A stretch of 64,000 nucleotides of DNA from Haloechinothrix halophila YIM 93223 (GCF_000504245.1 NZ_KI632509.1:2895751-2959750); one strand, 5' to 3'. Positions 36,934 to 45,114 are shown, counted from the first letter of the stretch. The notes: generated by a model from the letters alone, not told the origin. Translations and numbers: made by a program.

Positions 36934-37254
36934 CTAGATGTGACGGTATCCTCGGGTCACCGTGAACTCCGCAATCGAGCCCGGCGGAGGTGGAGTTTCC
37001 GGCTTCCAAACCCGACGGTGCATCTGGCCCGTCACCCGGAGTCCAAGCCGATGCCCATCGACGGCCACGTGCACCTCGGTCGTGCAGCCCGCGTGGGAGA
37101 ACAGCGAGGCGTAGTACACCTCGGCGGCCGTGGATCGGTCAACGCCGAGGCGTTCGGAGAGGCGCATCGCGACGAGTGTCGTCTGCAGGCCGTGTTCGAA
37201 GGGGAAGCCCATTCCGAGATCGGTTGCCAGGCCGAGCAGTACGAGGTCGATGCT
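36934..37254 (-). pseudogene. N-terminal remnant of an HD-domain/LuxR-type regulator
   Basis: The minus strand reads L-L-G-L-A-T-D-L-G-M-G-F-P-F-E-H-G then A-M-R-L-S-E-R-L-G-V-D-R-S-T-A-A-E-V-Y-Y-A-S-L-F-S-H-A-G-C. This is the start of the HD-domain regulators whose helix ends V-Y-Y-x-A-L-L-x-x-x-G-C. A TGA precedes the frame with no start codon between, and after G-C the sequence leaves the family and stops. It is a fragment of about 60 family residues. Confidence 0.6.
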
Positions 37255-37315
37255 TCACTGCTGACGTCGCCGGACGGGAAGCGGTAGCGTCGCGAACAGG
37301 AAGGAGGGTGGCGGC

Positions 37316-37984
37316 ATGGCTACTCGTGTGACCGACCGTGAGCGGGTCCAGCGCCTGGTCGACGACGGGGCACAGCTGGTGGAGGTGTTACCACGTGCGG
37401 AGTACGAGCACGAGCACATCGCGGGCGCGCGCCACATCTGGCTGCGCAAACTGGACACCGAAGCACCTCGACGGCTCGACCGGAACACACCGGTCATCGT
37501 GTACTGCCACGACACCCTTTGAGACATGAGTCCACGGGCCGCGTGCCGGCTCGAACAACTCGGCTTCACCGACGTCTACGACTACGTGCCGGGCAAATCC
37601 GACTGGATGGCCGCGGGGCTGCCCCGAGGCGGGGAGTCTGCTCAGACTCCCTACGCAGGCGACCTCGCCAGCCATGATGTGCCCACGTGCCCGATCGGAG
37701 ATCCACTGGCCACAGCGGAGAAAGCACTCCGCGAGCACCGGGTATGCGTTGTCGTTTCCGCCGACAGCACGGTCGTCGGCGCGCTCTACCCCGACGACCT
37801 GCGCAACAGCGGCCCCGACGCGACGATCGACGAGACGATGCACCCGGGCCCCACTACCGTGCGCGCCAACGAACCCGTCGACCCGCTGCTGGAACGCATG
37901 CGGCACGCGGACATCGACGGCATTCTCGTCACCGATCCCGAAGGACGGCTACTCGGCCTGTTCCACCGGCACCACGCCGCCTGA
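37316..37984 (+). CDS. Rhodanese-CBS protein with in-frame TGA (candidate selenoprotein)
   Basis: One frame of 223 codons is interrupted only by TGA at 37520-37522 (codon 69). Before it lie a rhodanese domain (V-I-V-Y-C-H-D-T-L, Cys64) with a strong AAGGAGGG RBS. After it the same frame continues D-M-S-P-R-A-A-C-R-L-E-Q-L-G-F-T-D-V-Y-D-Y, the second half of the rhodanese domain, then a CBS pair to 37984. In relatives, as I recall them, the TGA position is Cys. A stem-loop starts 5 nt after the TGA. selB and tRNA-Sec lie 21-23 kb away in this window. Reading TGA as Sec gives a 222-aa sulfurtransferase-like protein. The alternative is a recent nonsense mutation. The CBS domains suggest nucleotide-dependent control. 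Confidence 0.65.
37528..37552 (+). promoter_or_regulatory. Stem-loop after in-frame TGA, candidate bacterial SECIS
   Basis: GAGTC pairs with GGCTC (one wobble) and CACG with CGTG, around the 5-nt loop GGCCG at 37537-37541, with a 2-nt bulge on the 3' side. The loop begins 15 nt after the TGA, slightly closer than the usual 16-37 nt. The loop lacks the GU seen in the E. coli element. Confidence 0.45.
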
Positions 37985-38060
37985 TTTATATCGTAGACTC
38001 ATCCGGATAGACGGATATACGCGACGCGGAAGCTACATCACCGACACGGAGTCGTTCGCC

Positions 38061-38699
38061 ATGATGCCCGAGCCCTCGGATCTTGAACTCAACAAAGCGG
38101 CCGCGACCGCCGCGCTCACCCCAGCTGCACGCCACCTTCATCGGGCGGTCCTGACCGCGTTCGTGGAAACCGGTCGTGCGCCGACGAGGGCCGACCTCGC
38201 CCGCATCGCCGACCGCAGCGGCATCGTGGCCGCCGATGCATTGACGGAGCTGGCCGAGCGCGATGTGATCGCCTTCGACGCCGACGGCGAGATCCGCGCC
38301 GCCTACCCCTTCTCCCCTACTCCCACCGCGATCCGGGTGAGCTGGGACAGCGACCGTGCCGTGCACGCCATGTGCGCTGTCGACGCACTCGGCATCTCGG
38401 CGATGCTCGACCGGCCGGTCACCATCGTCGCCGCGGAACCCGGCACCAACGCCACAGTCACCGTCCACGTCAACCGTGACGAGGCCCGCTGGATACCGGA
38501 ATCGGCGGTGGTGTTCGCGGGCACGGTCAACGATCGGTGCTGCCCGTCGGTCGACAGCACCTGTGGTCACATCAACTTCTTCACCAGCACGGAAGCCGCG
38601 ACCGTATGGGCGGCTGAGCACCCCGAGATATCCGGGGTTGTCCTCAACCAGACGGATGCGCTTGCGTGCGGCGTCGCCGAATTCGGATCGCTCATGTGA
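38061..38699 (+). CDS. merB: Organomercurial (alkylmercury) lyase
   Basis: A 212-aa MerB-type protein: an N-terminal winged-helix segment, then the MerB core. The catalytic residues of E. coli MerB (Cys96, Asp99, Cys159) correspond with constant offset to Cys105 and Asp108 in A-M-C-A-V-D-A-L-G and Cys168 in S-T-C-G-H-I-N-F-F-T-S. It cleaves C-Hg bonds of organomercurials by protonolysis, releasing Hg(II). No merA or merR is nearby, which is unusual for a mer locus. The ATG at 38061 was chosen; the RBS is weak. It lies 76 bp after the TGA-containing rhodanese gene and may be co-transcribed. Confidence 0.85.
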   Translation: MMPEPSDLELNKAAATAALTPAARHLHRAVLTAFVETGRAPTRADLARIADRSGIVAADALTELAERDVIAFDADGEIRAAYPFSPTPTAIRVSWDSDRAVHAMCAVDALGISAMLDRPVTIVAAEPGTNATVTVHVNRDEARWIPESAVVFAGTVNDRCCPSVDSTCGHINFFTSTEAATVWAAEHPEISGVVLNQTDALACGVAEFGSLM

Positions 38700-38781
38700 T
38701 ACAGCGACACGTGATGCAGTGGCTGGCCCCGCCCCGCTTGGAGTCCACCGCAACCCCTCGGCACCTGCCTCCGGAGCGAAC

Positions 38782-39426
38782 TCAGCTGTCGATGCCACGC
38801 AGCATAAGGTCGAGGCCCAGCTCAAACTGCGCGTCCGGGTCTGCCTGACCGCAGAAGATCTCGGCGACGGCGACTAGTTCAGGCGGGACGTCGGGTCGCA
38901 CTAGCTCGGCGACGGTGTTCGGCTGACATTCTTGCTGGCTGGAGCTCCAGGCAACGTCATTGAAAGCGGTGCCAAGCGCGAATGAGGTGATGGTGCGCAG
39001 CCAGGCGTAGGCACGTTCTTCCGACACGCCACTGTCCGTCGCCGCTGTGATATGGGCCTGGATACACCGCAGCGATGACGCGGGCATGATCCCGTGGCTG
39101 GTGATCAAGAATGCCGCCCCGGGATGACGATGGACCATCTCGCGCAACGAGTACGCGAACGACTCATAGCCCTTCCGCCAGTCGCCATCGACCAGAGCAG
39201 CGTCCTCGACCTCACTCCAGAGCTGCTCAACCACCCCGTCGAGAAGGTCGTCCTTGTTGACGACGTGCTTGTACAGCGACATCGCCTTGACGCCGAGCTC
39301 AGCCCCGAGTTTGTGCATGCTCAGCTCGCCGAGCCCATGGCTGTCGATGTAGCGCAGCGCCGCGTCAATGATCCGCTCCCTTGTGAGCGGTGCACGCTGG
39401 CCGACCCTGTGTTCTGTCGTCGTCAT
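38782..39426 (-). CDS. TetR family regulator (tetracycline-repressor C-terminal type)
   Basis: A 214-aa TetR. HTH at residues 14-60 (L-T-R-E-R-I-I-D-A-A-L-R-Y-I-D-S-H-G-L-G-E-L-S-M-H-K-L-G-A-E-L-G-V-K-A-M-S-L-Y-K-H-V, cut here by hyphens), with a TetR_C-type domain. It is divergent from a three-gene ABC exporter across two matching palindromes, so it is the likely repressor of that exporter. Confidence 0.9.
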   Translation of the reverse strand: MTTTEHRVGQRAPLTRERIIDAALRYIDSHGLGELSMHKLGAELGVKAMSLYKHVVNKDDLLDGVVEQLWSEVEDAALVDGDWRKGYESFAYSLREMVHRHPGAAFLITSHGIMPASSLRCIQAHITAATDSGVSEERAYAWLRTITSFALGTAFNDVAWSSSQQECQPNTVAELVRPDVPPELVAVAEIFCGQADPDAQFELGLDLMLRGIDS

Positions 39427-39434
39427 CCTTGACA

Positions 39435-39480
39435 GCTTACACCATAAGCCATACGGTCAATGGCAGCTTACGGCATAAGC
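39435..39480. promoter_or_regulatory. Two GCTTA-N5-TAAGC operators, 31 bp apart
   Basis: GCTTACACCATAAGC at 39435-39449 and GCTTACGGCATAAGC at 39466-39480 share arms and nearly the same flanks (CCAT follows each). The centre-to-centre spacing of 31 bp is three helical turns. They occupy the divergent promoter of the TetR and ABC genes. It is a strong candidate for cooperative TetR binding. Confidence 0.75.
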
Positions 39481-39539
39481 CATTGTGGCGATGGTAATGC
39501 GCTGACACACGGAGCGCACCATCGAGCAGGGAGATCGAC

Positions 39540-40568
39540 ATGACCACACCAGCACCGCCAAGGGCCGACGCCGGTTCGGGAACCGCGATCGAGCTGTCCG
39601 GCTTGGGCAAGGTCTACGGGCGCGGCAAGAACACAGTCACCGCGGTGCGACCGACCACGATGGCGGTACCGCGAGGCCAGGTGATCGGGCTGCTTGGCCC
39701 GAACGGGGCGGGCAAGACCACCATCATCAAGATGATCGGCGGCTTGATCACGCCGACGTGGGGAACCATCACACTCGGCGGTTACGACGTGGCGCGGCAC
39801 CGCAGCCAGGCCGTCCGCCAGATCGGCGCGGTCCTTGAAGGCTCGCGCAACGTGTACTGGCCGATGTCGGCCTGGGAGAACCTGATGTATTTCGGCCAGC
39901 TCAAGGGGCTGCGCGGTGCCGCGATCAAACCCAGGGCGCAGCGATTGCTCACCGAGCTGGGTCTGTGGGAGCGGCGGCGCCAGCCGGTGGGGTCGTTCTC
40001 CCGGGGCATGCAGCAGAAGGTCGCGGTCGCGGCCGCGCTGATCACCGACCCGCCGATCATCCTGCTCGATGAACCCACACTGGGTCTGGACGTCGAGGCC
40101 GCCCGCACCGTCAAGGACTGGATCACGCGCCTAGCGCGCCACGAGGGCAAGACGGTCGTGCTGACCACGCACCAACTGGAGACCGCTCAGGAACTGTCCG
40201 ACCGAATCGCGGTGGTCAAGGAAGGTGAGATCATCGCCGACCTGACCACTGGCGAACTGCTCACGAGGCACGCCGAGAACCGCTACACCGTCACGGTGGC
40301 GGGATCGCTCGGCGACCTGGACGGCACCCTCCCCGAAGGCTCGCATGTGGACGCCCGAGCCGACAGCACCCGCGTCACCTTGCCCGACGACAATCCGGAT
40401 GATCTGTACAAGCTTCTCGCGCACGTGCAGTGGCACGAAGCGCGCCTGCTCTCCGTCGACCAGTCGCGGCCCAGCCTCGAAGAAGTCTTCATCCGCCTGA
40501 TCAACGACACGACCCCGACCGCCGAAACCGGTCACGGCGCACAGGACGGGACGGAGCCAGCGGCATGA
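39540..40568 (+). CDS. ABC transporter ATP-binding protein
   Basis: A 342-aa ABC ATPase of the ABC-2/daunorubicin-resistance type. Walker A G-P-N-G-A-G-K-T near residue 55, signature F-S-R-G-M-Q-Q-K-V near 150, Walker B I-I-L-L-D-E-P-T-L-G-L-D and the switch His in T-T-H-Q-L. A C-terminal regulatory extension (DUF4162-like) follows. Stop and next start overlap (ATGA). It should export a drug or lipid with the two permeases. Confidence 0.9.
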   Translation: MTTPAPPRADAGSGTAIELSGLGKVYGRGKNTVTAVRPTTMAVPRGQVIGLLGPNGAGKTTIIKMIGGLITPTWGTITLGGYDVARHRSQAVRQIGAVLEGSRNVYWPMSAWENLMYFGQLKGLRGAAIKPRAQRLLTELGLWERRRQPVGSFSRGMQQKVAVAAALITDPPIILLDEPTLGLDVEAARTVKDWITRLARHEGKTVVLTTHQLETAQELSDRIAVVKEGEIIADLTTGELLTRHAENRYTVTVAGSLGDLDGTLPEGSHVDARADSTRVTLPDDNPDDLYKLLAHVQWHEARLLSVDQSRPSLEEVFIRLINDTTPTAETGHGAQDGTEPAA

Positions 40569-41395
40569 CAACAGCGTCGCTCATCCCGGTCGGCGCGCCA
40601 AGCCGCGGGCTGGCGTTCCAGACCCGGCTGGTCAGAAACGAGACCGCCAAGGGCCTGCGGCTGATGTGGCATCGGCGAGGCATGGTGGGTGTCGGAGTGC
40701 TCATGAACGGCCTCACCTACCTGGGCATCAGTTTCTTCATCGGTGGTGGCCACATCGTCGAACCCTTGATGCTGCTGACCCTTCCGGCACTGCTGGCCAT
40801 GACCATCGCCGGAACCGCGGCGCTGCAGGGCAGCGGCGGCGTCGCTGAGGAGATCTACGGCGGCACGCTGGAGCAGACGCAGCTCAGCCCCGCATCACCG
40901 CAGGTGCAGGTGCTCGGCCGCATCGCGGCACTGGCGATTGAAGGGTTAGCCGGTGCGGTCGTGCTCGGGGCCGTGTTCGCGCTCGGGTTCCGCCTCGACT
41001 ACGACGCGCACCTTGCCGCTGCCCTGCCCGCGCTGCTTACCGTCGCCGATGCGCTCGGTTACGGGCTGCTGATCGCCGCGCTGACGGTGCGCGTCGCCAG
41101 CATCGGCGCGATCACGCACGTGTTCAATATGGTGATCATGGTGTTCGGGGGCATGGTCGTGCCGATCACGGTCTTCCCGGGTTCCCTGGAGACTGTCGCG
41201 CAGTTCGTCCCCACCGCGCTCGGGGTTCAGGCGTTCAACACCACGCTGGCTGGTGAGCCGCTCGCGACCATCTGGTCGGACGGCACCCTGCCATGGCTGA
41301 TCGTCCACTCCGGACTCCTAGTCACGCTCGGCCTTGCTACATACGTCGCCAACATCCGCCGCGCACGCCGCGAGGGAGGACTGAGCCCACGATGA
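40565..41395 (+). CDS. ABC-2 type permease
   Basis: A 276-aa protein with six hydrophobic spans. G-G-T-L-E-Q-T-Q-L-S-P is the ABC-2 coupling motif seen in lantibiotic/multidrug exporters. It overlaps its upstream gene by 4 bp and the next by 4 bp. It pairs with the homologous permease that follows. Confidence 0.87.
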   Translation: MTTASLIPVGAPSRGLAFQTRLVRNETAKGLRLMWHRRGMVGVGVLMNGLTYLGISFFIGGGHIVEPLMLLTLPALLAMTIAGTAALQGSGGVAEEIYGGTLEQTQLSPASPQVQVLGRIAALAIEGLAGAVVLGAVFALGFRLDYDAHLAAALPALLTVADALGYGLLIAALTVRVASIGAITHVFNMVIMVFGGMVVPITVFPGSLETVAQFVPTALGVQAFNTTLAGEPLATIWSDGTLPWLIVHSGLLVTLGLATYVANIRRARREGGLSPR

Positions 41396-42216
41396 ATACT
41401 CGTTTCGTCACCGCCCTGGCGAACGAGGTCCGCAAGGGCTTGCGGTTCGCGTGGTCCGAGCGACTGCAGATTTTCATCGAACTGCCGATGTTCGCCGCGT
41501 TCATCCTGCTACTCGGCCCGCTGCTTGGCCAAGGCACACGCGTCGTCACCGGCACTGTGGACTGGTCGCTGGACAGCGAGTTGACCTCCGTCATGGTCGT
41601 CTGGTTCGTGCCGTTCATCTTCTTCTACATGCAGGTCGTGAAGATGTTCTGGCGGCTGCTCGGCGAGATCCAGGCAGGCACCATCGAGCAGGTCTACCTC
41701 TCCCCGCTGCCGTCCTGGCTAGTCGCCGCCGCAGGGCGGGTAGTCGCCGCGTTCCTGGAGACATTGGTGGTGGCCGCGGGCACCTACGGCATCGTGGCCG
41801 TGTTCGTCCCGATCCGCATCGACTGGGACGCCGCCGCCCTGCTCCCGGCGGTCATGCTCATGCTCGCCGCCGTCGGCGTCTCGCTGATCATCGCGGGAGC
41901 GACTCTGGTGTGGAAACGGATCCAGCTGGTCAACGACACCGTGCTGCTCATGGTGATGCTGTTTAGCGCCAGCGCCGTTCCGCTCATCGATGTGCCCGCC
42001 TGGTGGGCCGCCATGAGCCACGTCTTCCCGCTGACCGACGGTGTCGGCAGCCTCTACAAAGCCTTACTCACCGACCAAGAGATCACCGCGCCCTGGGGTA
42101 TCGGCGGCCTGGTGCCGATGCTCATCACCACTGCCGCCTACCTGGCCGCGGGCGTCCTCGCGTTCATGTGGGGCGAGCGCACCGCCAAACGCCGAGGCGC
42201 TCTCGGGCATTACTGA
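41392..42216 (+). CDS. ABC-2 type permease
   Basis: A 274-aa, six-span permease with the equivalent motif A-G-T-I-E-Q-V-Y-L-S-P. It is homologous to the preceding permease, so the transporter is probably a heterodimeric channel with one ATPase type. It ends the TetR-controlled operon. Confidence 0.87.
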   Translation: MNTRFVTALANEVRKGLRFAWSERLQIFIELPMFAAFILLLGPLLGQGTRVVTGTVDWSLDSELTSVMVVWFVPFIFFYMQVVKMFWRLLGEIQAGTIEQVYLSPLPSWLVAAAGRVVAAFLETLVVAAGTYGIVAVFVPIRIDWDAAALLPAVMLMLAAVGVSLIIAGATLVWKRIQLVNDTVLLMVMLFSASAVPLIDVPAWWAAMSHVFPLTDGVGSLYKALLTDQEITAPWGIGGLVPMLITTAAYLAAGVLAFMWGERTAKRRGALGHY

Positions 42217-42252
42217 TCGCCAGCGTCACTCACACGAACTCGGTTACACACC

Positions 42253-42611
42253 TCACAACGTGGTCCGCGTGACACGGTGACTGCCTTCGGCGTACCGGCG
42301 TAACGCGGTGAAGTCACGAATGGTGATTTTGCCGCGGCGAACCGCGACGAGATCGTGGCGTACGAGCTGTCCGAGCGCGGTGGTGGTGCGTTCGCGGCTG
42401 GCGCCGACCAGAGACGCTAGCTGCTGGTGCGTGAGCTTGACGGGTTCGTCGGGCTGCCTGCGCGCGAGTGAGCACAGCGTTCCGCACAGCCGTGCCTCGA
42501 TGGTTTTGCAGCCATCTCCCGCCGGGACAAGTCGCGAAACAGGTCCACCTCGGCGATGCAATACTGCTCGTCCGCTGGGGTGCTGGCTGCGGGCATCAGA
42601 CTATTCATCAT
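42253..42611 (-). pseudogene. Crp/Fnr regulator with deleted sensor domain
   Basis: The 5' part encodes E-Q-Y-C-I-A-E-V-D-L-F-R-D-L-S-R-R-E-M, a normal Crp/Fnr N-terminus. It then jumps, with a frame change, to K-T-I-E-A-R-L-C-G-T-L-C-S-L and the Crp HTH (V-K-L-T-H-Q-Q-L-A-S-L-V-G-A-S-R-E-R-T-T-T-A-L). About 100 residues of cyclic-nucleotide-binding domain are missing. The gene cannot make a normal regulator. The HTH part alone might be made from an internal start but has no clear RBS. Confidence 0.72.
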
Positions 42612-42888
42612 CGACCGAGTTCAACGCTGTGTCCAATTGATCGAGGAGTTCGGCGAGGTCGGGATTTCCCATCGAGACAACCCGCTTCCCCAGCAGGTAG
42701 GTCGGGGTACCCACCACCCCAGGTGGGAGTGGCTGGTTCGAGTCCTCGGCCACATCGATCACTTCGACAGGCTGAGCCGGTCGGTGCTGCCGCACCGCGT
42801 CGACGACGCGCAGCGCGGTGCGGCAACTCAAGCACCCCGGAGCGACATACACCCGGAGGATGGGCCGGTCTGGAGTGCAGGTGGTCAT
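42601..42888 (-). CDS. Thioredoxin/glutaredoxin-like protein (CxxC)
   Basis: A 95-aa thioredoxin-fold protein: L-R-V-Y-V-A-P-G-C-L-S-C with a CxxC active site, then G-V-V-G-T-P-T-Y-L-L with the cis-Pro and V-S-M-G-N-P. The ATG overlaps the stop of the membrane protein gene (ATGA). A paralog at 57765 has CxxW instead. It overlaps the 5' end of the Crp pseudogene by 11 bp. Confidence 0.8.
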   Translation of the reverse strand: MTTCTPDRPILRVYVAPGCLSCRTALRVVDAVRQHRPAQPVEVIDVAEDSNQPLPPGVVGTPTYLLGKRVVSMGNPDLAELLDQLDTALNSVDDE

Positions 42889-43355
42889 GAGCGGATGCGG
42901 CGACGCAGACCGTAGAGCACCGCGGCGGCGACCACGCCGAAGATGACGTGCCCCATGAGGCTCAGCCACTGGTCGCTACCGACCTTGAACACCATGTCGG
43001 ACATCTTCGGATCAGCCGTGACCGACAGCCACAACGGCATGACGATCAACGCCCCGAGTACCCACCAGGCGACGCCGTACATCATGCCGGCACCGAGTGT
43101 CGCGGCGATGTTGCTGGCGAATCCCCACGCGATCAAGCCGAAGATCGCGCCGATGACCGCCGAGTTGACCAGATGGACCAGAAAACCGACGAAGGCGTTC
43201 TCCACACCGATGAGCATGCCGATCATCGGCAGCATGTCCGCCATCATCATGGCCATGAGCATCCCGAACACGACTCCACCGACAACACCGGCAATGACAC
43301 CGTTCGTGATACGAGCGCCGAGACCGGCGTGGGCGGTGTGAGCTGCTGTAGACAC
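42885..43355 (-). CDS. Four-to-five-span membrane protein
   Basis: A 156-aa hydrophobic protein rich in Met (M-L-M-A-M-M-M-A-D-M-L-P-M-I-G-M), Gly and Ala. It starts at GTG 43355 with AAGGAG at 8 bp; the TTG two codons earlier is too close to the RBS. It is coupled to the thioredoxin-like gene. A similar Met-rich protein lies at 54495-55031. Met-rich membrane segments sometimes bind Cu(I), but no function is assigned. Confidence 0.7.
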   Translation of the reverse strand: MSTAAHTAHAGLGARITNGVIAGVVGGVVFGMLMAMMMADMLPMIGMLIGVENAFVGFLVHLVNSAVIGAIFGLIAWGFASNIAATLGAGMMYGVAWWVLGALIVMPLWLSVTADPKMSDMVFKVGSDQWLSLMGHVIFGVVAAAVLYGLRRRIRS

Positions 43356-43430
43356 GATCAAGCTCCTTTCCAGGCAGCACCGACCCTCGGTGCCGCTGGC
43401 CTACCGTGGTCCACCGGCGGCGGGAGTTCG

Positions 43431-43444
43431 GTTACGCCCGTAAC
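43431..43444. promoter_or_regulatory. Palindrome GTTACG-CC-CGTAAC
   Basis: A perfect 14-bp palindrome lies 76 bp upstream of the membrane protein/thioredoxin-like operon and downstream of the Crp/Fnr gene. It is a possible operator; the binding protein is unknown. Confidence 0.45.
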
Positions 43445-43487
43445 ACAACGGAGACGACGTAATCCGATCGTGACCTACGACGTCAAT

Positions 43488-44225
43488 TCACTCGGCAAGG
43501 ATGGCCAGCTGTTCGGGATCCCGCAGCCCGATGGCGCCGTAGTGAACCGCGATGAGTTCCTTGCGCTCAAAGTCCTTCAGGACCTTGTTCAGCGACGGTC
43601 GCTGCACCCCAAGCATGGCGGCCAGGGTGCGTCGCGGCAGCGGCACCGCGCCATCCACGGCCTCATCCGCGATCAGCCGGGCCACCTGCTGGGTCAAGGT
43701 GCGACCGAGAATGCCGATGATGCGCTCCTGACTGGCTGCCAGCCGCATCGCCACGCTCGACAACCACCGACGGGCGATCGCGTGCCTACTTGCCAGCAGG
43801 CGCTCGAACGACTCGCCATCGAGGAACAGCACGGTTGATTCCTCAAGCGCATGCCCGGTGTAGGGCAGCGGCATCGCCAGCAGGTGCTGAATGTCGCCAT
43901 CGACGTCGCCTGGTCCGATGAGGTGCACCACCGCACGTTTACGGCCGGACCCGACCGAGAGCTCGATCCGACCCCGCTGCACGATCCACACACCGGACGG
44001 CACGGCCCCGCCACGGAAGACGACTGCTCCCCGTTCCACGGTCACGGTGCGCAAACCGGCAGCGAGCGCGGTCAGATCCGTCGCCGAGAACGGGGCGGCC
44101 TCGCCACGGCCAACGCAGCGGGCCACCCACGCGGCCTGCCGGATGGCCAGTTCATCGGGGCTGCCGCCACCCAGCAATCTGAGGGAACGATGCAGCGTGT
44201 GCGCCGGGGTTTTCGAGGGTTCCAT
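43488..44225 (-). CDS. Crp/Fnr family transcriptional regulator
   Basis: A 245-aa regulator. A cyclic-nucleotide-binding-type beta barrel (residues 60-165; G-V-W-I-V-Q-R-G-R-I-E-L), dimer helix, and HTH (L-P-R-R-T-L-A-A-M-L-G-V-Q-R-P-S-L-N-K-V-L). It has a single Cys (C37), so it does not bind an FNR-type Fe-S cluster. The PGDV region lacks a canonical cAMP Arg-Ser pair. It is divergent from a TlpA-like lipoprotein gene with CTGTCA-N6-TGACAG between. Confidence 0.88.
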   Translation of the reverse strand: MEPSKTPAHTLHRSLRLLGGGSPDELAIRQAAWVARCVGRGEAAPFSATDLTALAAGLRTVTVERGAVVFRGGAVPSGVWIVQRGRIELSVGSGRKRAVVHLIGPGDVDGDIQHLLAMPLPYTGHALEESTVLFLDGESFERLLASRHAIARRWLSSVAMRLAASQERIIGILGRTLTQQVARLIADEAVDGAVPLPRRTLAAMLGVQRPSLNKVLKDFERKELIAVHYGAIGLRDPEQLAILAE

Positions 44226-44300
44226 GTGTCGTCCTGTGTCGTCAGAGGGATCCGGGTGGCCCATACTTGAGACGTCGCTGTACTTCCATCGCGCGCCGGT

Positions 44301-44318
44301 CTGTCAGCGTGCTGACAG
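44301..44318. promoter_or_regulatory. Palindrome CTGTCA-N6-TGACAG, candidate Crp/Fnr site
   Basis: It lies between the divergent Crp/Fnr gene (75 bp) and the TlpA-like gene (79 bp). The same TGTCA-N6-TGACA motif recurs at 49149 and 53139, and with one mismatch at 45027. The 5-6-5 layout fits a Crp/Fnr dimer. Confidence 0.6.
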
Positions 44319-44397
44319 TTTCCTTCCGATCTGGCATACCGACGGGTGGGATAACGGCACATTTCTCGTCGAAATCAGACACATCCTTGGAGCTTTG

Positions 44398-44910
44398 GTG
44401 CCTGTGCTGCGGATGATCGCGGTTGCCTTGTCTGGTCTGCTCGTGCTCGCCGCGTGCGGCACAGCGACCGAAACGAACGCGGGAAACGGCAGCGGCGGTG
44501 TGCCGCCTCAGCTCAACTTCACCGCCACAACCTTGGATGGCGACGAGTTCTCCGGGGAGACGCTCGCCGGCGAGCCCGCGGTGTTGTGGTTCTGGACGCC
44601 GTGGTGCGCTGTCTGCCAGCACGAGGCGGGGTTCATCGCCGACATGGCTGACAAGCACGGCGACACGGTGACGTTCGTCGGTGTCGCGGCCCAGGACAAC
44701 GTCGAGGCGATGCGGGCGTTCGCCAACAGGTTCGGCATCGACTCGTTCACCAATCTCAACGACAAGGACGGCTCGGTCTGGGCGGCGTTCGAGGTGCCCG
44801 CCCAGCCAGCGTTCGCCTTCATCAGCGCCAGCGGCGACGTCGAGCGGGTCAATGGCACCGTGACCGAACAGGAGATGGAACGCTGGATCACGACTCGCGC
44901 CCAGGCGTGA
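44398..44910 (+). CDS. TlpA/ResA-like thioredoxin-fold lipoprotein
   Basis: A 170-aa protein. Signal sequence with lipobox L-A-A-C-G near residue 20, then a TlpA/AhpC-TSA-like domain with W-C-A-V-C active site (W-F-W-T-P-W-C-A-V-C) and a late cis-Pro (V-P-A-Q-P-A-F). The GTG at 44398 has a GGAG at 5 bp. It is an extracytoplasmic thiol-disulfide oxidoreductase, perhaps serving metallo- or cytochrome protein maturation. Confidence 0.87.
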   Translation: MPVLRMIAVALSGLLVLAACGTATETNAGNGSGGVPPQLNFTATTLDGDEFSGETLAGEPAVLWFWTPWCAVCQHEAGFIADMADKHGDTVTFVGVAAQDNVEAMRAFANRFGIDSFTNLNDKDGSVWAAFEVPAQPAFAFISASGDVERVNGTVTEQEMERWITTRAQA

Positions 44911-45026
44911 GCACGGATGATCGACGCCGAAATCCTGGGATTCGCGCTGGCGGCCGGGCTGGTCGCCGACCAGCACACCCGTGACCATCTCAGCGAACTC
45001 GGAACCAGCCAGTGACGCGGCGAAAC

Positions 45027-45042
45027 TGTCTTCTCGCTGACA
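45027..45042. promoter_or_regulatory. TGTCT-N6-TGACA, degenerate copy of the TGTCA palindrome
   Basis: It lies 73 bp upstream of the hypothetical gene at 45115 and differs from TGTCA-N6-TGACA by one base in the left arm. Confidence 0.4.
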
Positions 45043-45114
45043 CTACCGAGCGATGTCGCGCTCCCGGCGGGTTGCCCACGGCAGCAGAGGATTCGGCGAA
45101 CGAAAGGCGAAACG

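Noticed and set aside
36660-36937. Small plus-strand ORF as a gene
   Set aside because: No RBS, no family features, and next to decayed sequence.
37526-37984. CBS part read as a separate gene starting at ATG after the TGA
   Set aside because: It would start in the middle of the rhodanese fold, has no RBS, and is in frame with the upstream half; a single TGA-containing gene explains both better.
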